Below, in pieces: positions 47,172-55,063 of a stretch of DNA of 64,000 bases. Position 1 is the first letter of the stretch; each line of letters starts with the position of its first letter. Source of the stretch: Mycolicibacterium litorale. GTDB lineage: Bacteria; Actinomycetota; Actinomycetes; Mycobacteriales; Mycobacteriaceae. The notes beneath the pieces were generated by a model. That model had not been told where the DNA came from. It saw only the letters and a program-made list of their open reading frames with translations, and made no database searches. The position numbers and the translations under genes are program-made. The stretch is from contig NZ_AP022586.1 in the NCBI RefSeq assembly GCF_010731695.1, forward strand, positions 4,774,001 to 4,838,000, in the 5' to 3' direction.

Positions 47172-48019
47172 TGCGAATCAACCCCATGTTGACCGACATC
47201 ACCCACGTGCGCCGGCTGATGGACGCGGTCACCGAATGTGGTGTCACCCCACCGGAATCGCTGTCCTCGGTGCTCGACGGGCTCGACACCCTCACCGGCG
47301 CTACGGCGATCAGTGACCCGACGCAGGCGTTGATCCGGGCGGCGTTCGACGGTGGCGCCCCGGCGGCGGAGAAGAGTCTCGCGGAGTTCGCGGTGGCCGA
47401 GCTGGTCGCCGAGAAACGCAAAGGGCTGCGCGGCGTCATCGACCCGGCGTTCACTCAGGAGTTCTGCGACCGCCTCGAAGCCGGTGGTGCTGACGAGATC
47501 CTCGACATTCTGCGACCGGCGTTCGATGATGCGGTCGCGGTGATCGCTGACGCGCAGCGGATGGTGGACGTGACCGCCGACGCGCAGACCGTGATGGATG
47601 AGGCCAGCGCCGAGCAGCTCGCCGCCTGGCAGTCGATTCCGGGCGCTGTCGCCAAGCTCGACCAGATTGCCTCCGTCGCTGGGTCGTTCGGACCGAAGGC
47701 GCAGTCCTTCTCGCTCGTCGCCCCGCCGCACGGCCTCGAGTTCGGGTGGGCGCAGAACAACGCGGTGATGTGCTCGGCCGGCGACCTGATCAACGACTCC
47801 CGCGCCTTCGCGATGGCGGGTAACCAGCCGCGCCAATCCGCGTGGCTGCGGGTCGCACCGCGGCTCAACACCATCGCTGAAGCCCGTGAACGGGTCCGCG
47901 CCTACGCCGAATCCGCCTGGGCGTCGATGAACGGACACGCCAAACGGGGCCGACTCACCGACACGGGCGACGTGGCATGGGATCCGGTGCGCAACCCCTT
48001 CGCACTGGCCAACAAGTAG
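47171..48019 (+). CDS. Unknown element protein directly upstream of the tape measure gene
   Basis: 282 residues. Mostly helical and Ala-rich, with no recognised motif; conserved-looking segments are GGADEILDILRPAFDDAVAV and PPHGLEFGWAQNNAVMCSAG. In tailed phages this place is taken by tail assembly chaperones made by a programmed frameshift. This protein does not resemble those, and I see no slippery site near its 3' end, where the reading frame stops cleanly 10 nt before the next start. A partner or chaperone role for the tape measure protein is an inference from position only. Confidence 0.7.
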   Translation: MRINPMLTDITHVRRLMDAVTECGVTPPESLSSVLDGLDTLTGATAISDPTQALIRAAFDGGAPAAEKSLAEFAVAELVAEKRKGLRGVIDPAFTQEFCDRLEAGGADEILDILRPAFDDAVAVIADAQRMVDVTADAQTVMDEASAEQLAAWQSIPGAVAKLDQIASVAGSFGPKAQSFSLVAPPHGLEFGWAQNNAVMCSAGDLINDSRAFAMAGNQPRQSAWLRVAPRLNTIAEARERVRAYAESAWASMNGHAKRGRLTDTGDVAWDPVRNPFALANK

Positions 48020-48029
48020 GGAGCAGCCC

Positions 48030-51000
48030 GTGGCCTCAATCGCGGACATTTTTGTCAGTGTCATACCGGAGACCAGTCGGGTCGCCAGCGGTGTCCGCGA
48101 GGTGTTCCGCGATATCGACCGCGAGGCGTATCAGGCGGGGCAGCGGTGGGGGCGCGAGATGGAGCGCGGCATGGGCCGTCCCCGGATCGGGGCCGATACC
48201 CGCCCAGGCGAACGTGACGTCGATGAGTTCAAACGGAAGGTCGACAAGACCCGCGCTTCGGTCAAAGTCGATGTCGATAAATCCGGGTTCGACGCGGCGG
48301 CCACGTCGCTGCGGAACTTGTCTACGAACTACAAAGCCGTCGGGCTTGCCAGCGCGGCCATTGCTTCGCCCACGGCGATCGCGGGCACCGTTTCGGTGGT
48401 GTCCCAACTGTCTGGCGTCCTCGGTCTGATTCCGGCCGCTGCGGGTGCAGCCGGGTTGGCGATCGGATCGCTCAAGGTCGCCACCGCAGGTTTCAGCGAT
48501 GCGGTCAAAGAGGTCCGTGACCCAGAGAAGTTCGCCGAGGCGATCGGCAAGCTGTCACCGAACGCACAGCAGGCCGCCACCGCCATTCAGGGGATGCTGC
48601 CCGCGCTCGACCAACTCAAGTTCACCGTCCAAGACGCGTTCTTCGCCGGGTTCGGGCAGCAGTTGCAGCAGTTGTCCTCGAGCTATCTGCCGATGTTCCA
48701 GACCACCATGAGCAAAATCGCGGCGTCGGCCAACAGTGCGATGACCGAGGTGTCGCAGCAGTTGCAAACCCCGGCGATGCAGGGCGACATCGCGACGATG
48801 GGCGGCGTCATGGCCGTCGCGTTCGACAAACTCTCCGGGGCGCTCGCACCGATCGTGTCGTCGTTCGTGGACATCGGCCTGGTGGGTTCGGGGTTCCTGC
48901 CGCAACTCGCGGACGGCGCCGCCCGTGCGGCTGAAGCGTTCTCGCAGTTCGTCGGCGAGGCCCGCGCCTCGGGGGACATGCAAGCGTGGATCGAAGGTGG
49001 CATCGCCGGGTTCAAGCAACTGGGCGACATCATCGGCAACATCGGTGGGATCCTCGGTGGCTTCGCGTCTGCAGCCCCCGAAGGTGGTGGGCCGCTGGGG
49101 ATGCTGCAGAGCCTCACCCAGGTCGCCAACGATTTCGTCAACTCCCCGGCAGGTCAGGGTGCGCTGACCTCGTGGATGACGGCCCTGCGGGACACCATGT
49201 CTGCGCTCGCCCCCGCAGCCGGCGCGTTCCTTCAGGCCATCGCCCCCATCGGCGGGATAGTCGGCACCGCGCTCGTCACCACCGTGGAGGCCATCGCCCC
49301 GGCGCTCACGTCGTGGTTCAACGCCATGCAACCGGTCGTGCAGCAGCTCTCGGGCGCGTTGACGCCGGTCGTCCAGGCCCTCGGCCCCGTCCTCGAGCAG
49401 ATGGCCAGCGTCCTTGCCGGGCAGATGGTTTCGGGCATTCAAACCATCTTGCCCGTCCTGATTCCGTTCGTGCAGCAGTGGGGTCAGGCGCTGACCTCGA
49501 TCATGCCGCTGTTGCCGTCACTGCTGCAGCTAGCCATGAGCGCGCTACCCATGGTGCAGCAGGCCGTCGCGGTCATCCTGCCCCCGATGACGCAGTGGAT
49601 GAGTTTGATGGCCAACCTCGGCAACCTGGTCATCCCTCCGTTGAATGCAGCCATCACCACCATGTCGACGGTGTGGCAGGCCAGCTTCGGCACGATGCAG
49701 AACGTGGTGTCCACCGCGTGGAACGTCATGCAACCGGTGTTCAACGCCATCAAAACCGCGATCGACGGATTGTTGGGCCCGCTCGACGAGATCATCGGAC
49801 TCGCTAGCCGGCTGCCCGGTGTGCAGTCCGCTATCGGCACCATCAAAGGCGTAGCGGGAGCGGCCACAACACCAGGCGCCATCCCCGGCGCAACCACCAT
49901 TCCGGGACTCCCGGCCGCCTCCACCAAGCCGGCGGGTACCTACCGCACCCGCGACGGACAGATCAGGACCATTCCCCGCGGCACCGCGCCCATCGCCCCC
50001 ATCGCCGGTGTCCCGACGACGCAGTTGCCGATCCCGCCGGTGTCGACGTACGTCGCGCCGGTGACCAGTTCGGGCGGAGGCAGCGGCTCGTCGACCGCTT
50101 CGAAGCCTCAGTTCAGTGACGCCAACCTGGTGCCGAACGCGGCCCGCCTCAACGACCTCATCGCCGAGCAGTTCCCGCAGATCCGCGAGATCGGCGGCTA
50201 CCGCGCGAATGGCGGCGGGTCCAACGACCACCCCTCCGGCCGCGCACTGGACATCATGATCCCCGACTGGGACACCCCCGAAGGCAAGGCCCTCGGCGAC
50301 CAGATCAACCAGTGGCTGCACCAGAACTCTGATCAGTTGGGTATCGACTCCACCATCTGGCAGGACTTCTGGGCACCCGTCACCGGAGGCGGTAAGCGCC
50401 TCGGCCGCCAAGGCGCCAACGAAGGCCACTACAACCACATCCACGCCAAGGTCAGCGACAAGCCCGCAAGCGGCACCTACACCTCGCCGCTGTCGGCGAC
50501 GTACCCCGACACCACCGAATACACCGCCTACGACCCGATGGGCTCCACCTACGACACCACCGGAGATAAGTCGCTTCGCGACGCACAGCAGAAGGTGGAC
50601 GACAAGTCCTTCGCCATCGAGCAGGCGCAACGCAAACTCGACGAACTCCCCGGCGACGCCAGCGGCTCGCAGCGCGCCCAACGGGAACGCGCACTCGCCA
50701 ACGCCAAACGCGAACACGCTGATGCCCTCGAAGATCTCGCTGCCGCGCAGGGGAAGTACAACGAGAAGGCCGCTGCTGACCCGAGCGCGAAGGGCGGGAA
50801 TTCGGACTTCAAGAGCCTTGGCTCCGACCTCGTCTCCGGGATGTTCGAAGTCCTCGGCATCGGGGACATCTTCAAAGACCCCACCCAGTTCGGCCTGTTC
50901 AAGATCGCCAAAGCCGTCATGGGTCTCGACATCAACACCGGAGCGGCCGGCGGCGAAGGCAGCGGCATGTTCCCCGGCGGCGGCGGTGGCGGTGGGGGAT

Positions 51001-51323
51001 TGACGAGCCTGTTGTCCAACATCCCCGGAGCTATGGGCGCACTCAACATCGCCGGAAGCCCCGACGCCCCCACACCCTTCATGCCCTCCATGCCCCAAGC
51101 AGGCGGAGGCGGAGTCGTCCTGCCCGGCAACATGATGGCCTCACCGTTCAGCCCCACCGGCGCCAACAGCGCAGCCGGGCCAGGCAACCAACCACAGATC
51201 GACCAAAGCGTCACCATCAACGGCGCCCGCTTCGGCTACTCCCAAACCCAAGTCCAAGACCAGATCCGCAACACCCACCTATCCCAAGCCCGCGTGCCCC
51301 TCCGCACCCTGCCCACCCAGTAG
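48030..51323 (+). CDS. Phage tail tape measure protein with LAS-type peptidase motif
   Basis: 1,097 residues, GTG start after AGGGAGCA. N-terminus MASIADIFVSVIPETSRVAS and the long, hydrophobic, Gly/Ala/Met-rich middle (to about residue 620) are typical of mycobacteriophage tape measure proteins, which set tail length and enter the host envelope. A domain at about 705-810 has a zinc-peptidase pattern: His734-x6-Asp741 (HPSGRALD) and His803-x-His805 (HYNHIH). That is the LAS/M15 arrangement also seen as a motif in mycobacteriophage tape measures. After it comes a coiled coil (ERALANAKREHADALEDLAA) and a Gly/Pro-rich tail. Usual tape measure rules of about 0.15 nm per residue would give a tail of about 165 nm. 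Confidence 0.85.
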   Translation: MASIADIFVSVIPETSRVASGVREVFRDIDREAYQAGQRWGREMERGMGRPRIGADTRPGERDVDEFKRKVDKTRASVKVDVDKSGFDAAATSLRNLSTNYKAVGLASAAIASPTAIAGTVSVVSQLSGVLGLIPAAAGAAGLAIGSLKVATAGFSDAVKEVRDPEKFAEAIGKLSPNAQQAATAIQGMLPALDQLKFTVQDAFFAGFGQQLQQLSSSYLPMFQTTMSKIAASANSAMTEVSQQLQTPAMQGDIATMGGVMAVAFDKLSGALAPIVSSFVDIGLVGSGFLPQLADGAARAAEAFSQFVGEARASGDMQAWIEGGIAGFKQLGDIIGNIGGILGGFASAAPEGGGPLGMLQSLTQVANDFVNSPAGQGALTSWMTALRDTMSALAPAAGAFLQAIAPIGGIVGTALVTTVEAIAPALTSWFNAMQPVVQQLSGALTPVVQALGPVLEQMASVLAGQMVSGIQTILPVLIPFVQQWGQALTSIMPLLPSLLQLAMSALPMVQQAVAVILPPMTQWMSLMANLGNLVIPPLNAAITTMSTVWQASFGTMQNVVSTAWNVMQPVFNAIKTAIDGLLGPLDEIIGLASRLPGVQSAIGTIKGVAGAATTPGAIPGATTIPGLPAASTKPAGTYRTRDGQIRTIPRGTAPIAPIAGVPTTQLPIPPVSTYVAPVTSSGGGSGSSTASKPQFSDANLVPNAARLNDLIAEQFPQIREIGGYRANGGGSNDHPSGRALDIMIPDWDTPEGKALGDQINQWLHQNSDQLGIDSTIWQDFWAPVTGGGKRLGRQGANEGHYNHIHAKVSDKPASGTYTSPLSATYPDTTEYTAYDPMGSTYDTTGDKSLRDAQQKVDDKSFAIEQAQRKLDELPGDASGSQRAQRERALANAKREHADALEDLAAAQGKYNEKAAADPSAKGGNSDFKSLGSDLVSGMFEVLGIGDIFKDPTQFGLFKIAKAVMGLDINTGAAGGEGSGMFPGGGGGGGGLTSLLSNIPGAMGALNIAGSPDAPTPFMPSMPQAGGGGVVLPGNMMASPFSPTGANSAAGPGNQPQIDQSVTINGARFGYSQTQVQDQIRNTHLSQARVPLRTLPTQ

Positions 51324-51332
51324 GAGCCACCA

Positions 51333-51395
51333 GTGAGTCGACAGACCCGGATCAACAAGGAGCTCCGCGGCCAACTCCGCAGGGGGCAGCGGTGA
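51333..51395 (+). CDS. Possible 20-residue basic peptide after the tape measure gene
   Basis: GTG at 51,333 starts VSRQTRINKELRGQLRRGQR and a TGA follows. It begins 9 nt after the tape measure stop with GGAGCC upstream. It is very short and could be the remnant of a minor tail gene or a leader. I cannot show that it is translated. Confidence 0.25.
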   Translation: MSRQTRINKELRGQLRRGQR

Positions 51396-51410
51396 CAGGC
51401 GATCTCGGCT

Positions 51411-51809
51411 TCATCCTCGCTTACCCAACCCGGGCAAGCCGCCCCGCACTATCCTCACGGAAGGTCGCCTGCGCGCGCGCATACTTCTTTCCAGACGTTT
51501 CTCTTCCTCCGGCCGCGCCGCCCGCAGTTTGCGCTCAAGTCGCTCGACCTCTTTCTCGTACCATGCGACGACAGCTTCTACCTCTCTGTCCTGCTCGGCC
51601 GCCCAGTCTTCCCAGAGTTGCGACAGCCACGCTGGCAGCAACTTCTCACACTTCGGACACACACTCTGCGGGCGAAATGAAGTCTGCTCTAGAGGCTGAT
51701 CAAACGGGTGGCCGCACAGTGCGTGATCGTCACGCCCGAGCCGATAGTCCCAATGGTGAACCGGCGCCGGCCTCGGCTCGTCTCGAATGTAGAAGTACGG
51801 CCACTCCAT
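51411..51809 (-). CDS. Zinc-binding coiled-coil protein, leftward gene in the element
   Basis: 132 residues from the ATG at 51,809. N-terminal half WDYRLGRDDHALCGHPF and SVCPKCEKLLPAW gives Cys/His ligands for zinc. The C-terminal half is a charged coiled coil (VVAWYEKEVERLERKLRAAR, PEEEKRLERSMRARRR). No named family is recognised. It is transcribed against the rightward genes and so is likely expressed independently, possibly in the integrated state. The plus-strand frame through the same DNA has poor composition and was rejected. Confidence 0.65.
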   Translation of the reverse strand: MEWPYFYIRDEPRPAPVHHWDYRLGRDDHALCGHPFDQPLEQTSFRPQSVCPKCEKLLPAWLSQLWEDWAAEQDREVEAVVAWYEKEVERLERKLRAARPEEEKRLERSMRARRRPSVRIVRGGLPGLGKRG

Positions 51810-51999
51810 GGCGCGACGATACGACCGCCACCGTCTGTGGCGGCACGAATCCGCAGATCGCGGCCAGGGGTGGGGGGTGGCTCGCCTCCGGATCCCAGCG
51901 GCCACCCTACGGGCATAGCGTCTGCCACAGCGCGCATCGCATCGTGAAATCCCACGGGTCTAGCGGCGAAAGTGCTGCTCAAGCGGTGTTGGAGGTGTC

Positions 52000-52335
52000 G
52001 TGAGAACGCCCATAACGGCCGGTAAACGGCTCATAAACGCTCTTTCCGAGGCTTTAGAGGCCGGTATGGAGTGGACAGAAGCCGAGGAAGCGACGCTCGG
52101 GTTGATCGAATCGGCGGCTGATCGGGTGGCGATTCTGAAGCGGTTGTTCGACACCGAGGTGGAGAAGCCGGAGGTGTCGACCCGGCGGGTGACGGAGTTG
52201 TCGGCGGAGATCCGGCAGCATGAAGCGAACATCCAGAAGTGGGTTTCGGTCCTGGATCCGTATATGAGCCGGCAGCCGAAGTCGAAGCAGCATCAGTCGG
52301 CGGCGCACTCGAGGTGGCATGGTGGCGCGGCTTAA
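52000..52335 (+). CDS. Terminase-small-subunit-like protein
   Basis: 111 residues, GTG start with GGAGGT 5 nt upstream. Helical: GKRLINALSEALEAGMEWTE, then EATLGLIESAADRVAILKRL, then STRRVTELSAEIRQHEANIQ, and a basic tail. This resembles the layout of small terminase subunits of actinobacteriophages, in which a GxxLWxxL...L.xxExxLLxxAxxxAD pattern is followed by a residue-rich oligomerisation helix. The match is to the pattern only and needs structural proof. If right, the protein could direct a helper phage's large terminase to the element's own DNA, as TerS does in known phage-inducible islands. Confidence 0.5.
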   Translation: MRTPITAGKRLINALSEALEAGMEWTEAEEATLGLIESAADRVAILKRLFDTEVEKPEVSTRRVTELSAEIRQHEANIQKWVSVLDPYMSRQPKSKQHQSAAHSRWHGGAA

Positions 52336-52579
52336 GCACCGCGGCAACGAGGTCGGGCTGCGGGAGTACCTGCTCGAGGAAGCCATCTACTTGCGCAATC
52401 TGTATGGGCACATCGATGGCTGTTGGGAGCCGCTGGCGATCCCGGTGGATCAGCTCGTGGGCCGTGAGCGGTACGGCTTCTATCGATACGAACTGCCTGG
52501 TGATCACCCGCTGCGACGGGCCGGCGAACTCCGTGACCGCCTGGTGCTCACCGAGGACGACCAGCTGTTGTCAGCGTGA
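52319..52579 (+). CDS. Small element protein of unknown function
   Basis: 86 residues, ATG overlapping the previous gene by 17 nt. Acidic, with aromatic residues (EEAIYLRNLYGHIDGCWEPL, RERYGFYRYELPGDHPLRRA). No family is recognised. Its 3' end overlaps the leftward membrane protein gene by 9 nt. Confidence 0.65.
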   Translation: MVARLKHRGNEVGLREYLLEEAIYLRNLYGHIDGCWEPLAIPVDQLVGRERYGFYRYELPGDHPLRRAGELRDRLVLTEDDQLLSA

Positions 52580-53131
52580 CTTCTTTAAGCGAGATAACGA
52601 CTTAATCAGCCTTTCCACTTCAGGGGACTCGGGCTCGCGCCGCAGGGCTTGATCTACGAGCCCACGGTCGGGGTGTCTAAAGCGTTCTGGGTTCTTGAGG
52701 TGGTTGTGCTGGCGGTTGAGAACCATGAACAGGGATGTATTGGGGTCCTCGTCGGTGTCTCCGTGAAGTTCGCACAACTCGACGGTCTCGGGTCCGTACA
52801 GCTCAACCAGGCGACGCCTGACGAGCTTCTTGCGGACGACGCCCAACTGTTCGGCTGAAGTGAGGAATGCGCCACACACTGTGATGTCGTCGGTGTGAAA
52901 CAAGTTCCGGTCGTCGTCTCTGCTCATCGAACTGCGGGCGTGCGCTTGATACTTGCGTACGTCGGAGAGCAGCCTGCCTGCGCGTTCGTTGATCTGCTCG
53001 CGGGCGTTGAGCTTGTTCGCGCCACGTTGCTGTCTGCCAGCAACATGGGGGGCGGCGACCCACGACGCTATCGCGCCGGCGAGTGCGCCGGCACCCGCAG
53101 AGGCGAGTGTGGTCCAGGTGTCGATAGCCAT
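52571..53131 (-). CDS. Membrane-anchored protein near attR
   Basis: 186 residues. One N-terminal hydrophobic helix (about residues 8-30, TLASAGAGALAGAIASWVAA) followed by a basic, charged cytoplasmic-type domain with many His, Arg and Glu residues and two cysteines. No family is recognised. Leftward orientation next to the right end fits genes expressed by resident prophages that change the host, for example superinfection exclusion, but there is no direct evidence. Confidence 0.68.
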   Translation of the reverse strand: MAIDTWTTLASAGAGALAGAIASWVAAPHVAGRQQRGANKLNAREQINERAGRLLSDVRKYQAHARSSMSRDDDRNLFHTDDITVCGAFLTSAEQLGVVRKKLVRRRLVELYGPETVELCELHGDTDEDPNTSLFMVLNRQHNHLKNPERFRHPDRGLVDQALRREPESPEVERLIKSLSRLKKSR

Positions 53132-53190
53132 CAGGGTGCAGTGACGCGCTTCTGGGCTGTCCTGTTCAGCGGGTCCTTAATGGCCATGCG

Positions 53191-53391
53191 TCAACGTTGC
53201 TCGGATCGAATTACCCGCGCCTCGAGCTCCTTCACCGCTTCGTAGAGGGCCTTGACGACGAAGGTTGATTTGATGTCACCTGTCTTCGCCTCGTCCCAGA
53301 CGGCGGCCGCCAGGGGGAGTTCGTCGGGCCGGTCGCCCCACGGGTGCGGGGGTTCGTAGTTGCCGTAGTGAGTGGTCTGCACCATGTTCAT
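53191..53391 (-). CDS. Small hypothetical protein
   Basis: 66 residues from an ATG at 53,391. The C-terminal half is helical (VVKALYEAVKELEARVIRSE) and the N-terminal half is rich in Pro, Trp and Tyr (YGNYEPPHPWGDRPDELPLA). This looks more protein-like than the overlapping frames. It lies just upstream of the membrane protein gene on the same strand. No family is recognised. Confidence 0.45.
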   Translation of the reverse strand: MNMVQTTHYGNYEPPHPWGDRPDELPLAAAVWDEAKTGDIKSTFVVKALYEAVKELEARVIRSEQR

Positions 53392-53931
53392 GACGCTGAA
53401 CGTACAAGCCGACGACGAAGGGCGCGCTGGAAGCGTTCAGGCGGTCTCGCCGGCTACAACGTTCTGAACCGGCGAGACCTTGACGAGCAACGAATGGTGC
53501 ACCACTCATCTCGCCCGGGAAAACCGATGCCCCAGCAGGCCGCCGGCCAAACAAAATGCCGAACGTACATTCCAGCTACGACGCCCACCGGATCCCCTCA
53601 ACAGCCCCTCTAGCCGCCCGCTCGCACTACCGACTCCCTCCTGGAGGCACGCATTCGGATGCTCGCCCGCCGCCGCCCATCACCCCTGCCTGCTACGAGC
53701 AGCAACACCTCATCCTGCCCAGATCGACACTGCTAGATCGCACTGGCACATTGGCACAAGGTTGTGCACGGTCGGTGGGTGATTCGGTCAGAATCTCCAC
53801 TTTCCTGACACAAACGCTCCCGAAACCGAGCGGACGACTGCGCACGCTTCCGGACTGTAAATGGCCATACCTGCTGATAGCTCAGTACTTTCACGCTCTA
53901 CTACGGACGAACGCGTACGGTGCGACTACGC
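53392..53931. other. 540-nt non-coding right end of the element
   Basis: No supported gene. Short frames have random composition. cactttcc (53,798-53,805) and tactttcac (53,886-53,894) repeat motifs near attL, so the last 150 nt may be the right attachment arm. The DNA here is less GC-rich than the flanks by eye. Confidence 0.5.
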
Positions 53932-53969
53932 CAGAAGGTTAGGGGTTCGAATCCCTTCGGGCGCACTCA
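53932..53969 (+). other. attR core with displaced tRNA-Arg 3' end
   Basis: Exact 38-bp copy of 40,841-40,878. It holds the last 34 nt of tRNA-Arg without a 5' half, so it is not a tRNA gene. It is followed by the original downstream hairpin of the chromosome. Confidence 0.93.
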
Positions 53970-53971
53970 CT

Positions 53972-54011
53972 CAACGACTCCCGCGGCATGCGTCACGCCC
54001 GGGAGTCGTTG
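53972..54011 (+). terminator. Original tRNA-Arg terminator, now 13 kb from the tRNA
   Basis: caacgactccc (53,972-53,982) and gggagtcgttg (54,001-54,011) form an 11-bp perfect stem with an 18-nt loop, 2 nt after the attR core. It is followed by ctttcgg, not by a long T-run. Confidence 0.7.
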
Positions 54012-54054
54012 CTTTCGGTAGTTCCGGTCGTGATCATGATCGATAATCCGCGTC

Positions 54055-55038
54055 ATGTATCGCCTCAGTTCGCTCGCCGGTGCGGACGGCCGTGTCTTGG
54101 GCAGGCAGCGCGTCCGGCTGCTGCGGATCTACCTGGGCGCGACGACATTCCTCTATCTGTACGGCGTCGTGTTCACGATCTTCCCGGTGCGCACCGACAT
54201 CGCGTATGCGAACCCCGTCGGGGGGATCGTCGCGATCGTCCTCGGGGTGGCGGCGCTGACGTATCTGGCGGTCAGACCGGAGCGGCTGATGCCGGCGACC
54301 CTCGCCGCGATCGCGGCCACCCCCGTGGTGATGGCCTTCCACGTCACGATCACCGCCGAGTACGTCTGCTTGATCGGCCCGATGTTCCTGGCGATGTATC
54401 TACGGGCGTTCCACCCGCCGCGCCAGGCATGGCTGTTGATCGCTTCGCTCACCATGGCGTGCCTGGTCGCGGTCGGCGCGGCCCCGGCGCCGCACGTGGG
54501 CGTCATCACCTTCCTCATCATGGTCGTGGCGATCGTCGGGGCGGCCGAATCGTTCGGGCTGCTCATGCGGGCGATGTTCACCGCGGCGTGCACCGATCCG
54601 CTGACCGGTCTGCTCAACCGCGCGGGGTGGGAGATCGGGACGGCCGACGTCGTGGCGCGGTGCCGCTCGGGTTCGGCGACCGTGTCGGTCGTCGCGCTGG
54701 ACATCGACGGTCTCAAGGCCATCAACGACACCTACGGTCACCTCGCCGGCGACCGCCACATCACCGAGTGCGCTCGTCAGTGGAGGCGGGCCGCGCCAAG
54801 GGGCGCGGTGTTGGCGCGGCTCGGCGGCGACGAGTTCGCCGCCTGCATCGCCGGTGCCGATGACGGCACGGTGGCGGAGTTCGTGCGCGAGATCGAGGTG
54901 CGCACGCCCGGGGTGAGTGTGGGCACGGCCAGCCGGCCCTGCCGCGCGGCCGGCGTGGCCGACCTGTATGCCGAAGCCGACGCCGCGATGTACCGCGGCC
55001 GCGGCCGGCCGGTGCGCGACGACGCCGAGCCCCGGTGA
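54055..55038 (+). CDS. Membrane diguanylate cyclase (GGDEF)
   Basis: 327 residues. Five to six membrane helices (about residues 22-175) and a C-terminal GGDEF domain: CTDPLTGLLNRAGWE at its start, LDIDGLKAINDTYGHLAGD, and an intact GGDEF at residues 257-261. It should make cyclic di-GMP. No RxxD inhibitory site precedes GGDEF, so classical product inhibition is not expected. No EAL or PAS domain. First chromosomal gene after attR, and convergent with the cutinase gene across a shared hairpin. Confidence 0.9.
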   Translation: MYRLSSLAGADGRVLGRQRVRLLRIYLGATTFLYLYGVVFTIFPVRTDIAYANPVGGIVAIVLGVAALTYLAVRPERLMPATLAAIAATPVVMAFHVTITAEYVCLIGPMFLAMYLRAFHPPRQAWLLIASLTMACLVAVGAAPAPHVGVITFLIMVVAIVGAAESFGLLMRAMFTAACTDPLTGLLNRAGWEIGTADVVARCRSGSATVSVVALDIDGLKAINDTYGHLAGDRHITECARQWRRAAPRGAVLARLGGDEFAACIAGADDGTVAEFVREIEVRTPGVSVGTASRPCRAAGVADLYAEADAAMYRGRGRPVRDDAEPR

Positions 55039-55049
55039 GGCTCGGCGTC
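55021..55049. terminator. Bidirectional hairpin between GGDEF and cutinase genes
   Basis: gacgccgagcc and ggctcggcgtc form an 11-bp perfect stem with a 7-nt loop. It overlaps the end of the cyclase gene and lies between two convergent genes, so it can stop transcription from both sides. Confidence 0.7.
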
Positions 55050-55063
55050 GGGTCGTGCGGTTC

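Larger units (their letters stand above)
40841..53969. mobile_element. 13.1-kb integrated element in tRNA-Arg, satellite-like with tape measure gene
   Basis: Bounded by a perfect 38-bp direct repeat of the tRNA-Arg 3' end. Left end: integrase and CI-like repressor leftward. Then, rightward: xis-like gene, small genes, replication ATPase, more small genes, tape measure protein, terminase-small-like gene. Three genes face left near the right end. Compact overlaps of 1-17 nt link the rightward genes from 43,413 to 47,171. No head, portal, large terminase, other tail or lysis genes are visible. Confidence 0.9.

Noticed and set aside
51392..52003. Plus-strand frame of 203 codons in the integrated element
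   Set aside because: Composition is rich in Pro, Arg and Ser without motifs. The minus-strand frame 51,411-51,809 over the same DNA has CxxC and coiled-coil features and was preferred.
53932..53966. Second tRNA-Arg gene
   Set aside because: Contains only the 3' portion of tRNA-Arg; it is the attR core.
40841..53969. Complete prophage able to make its own particles
   Set aside because: No capsid, portal, large terminase, tail tube or lysis gene could be recognised in any frame of the element.
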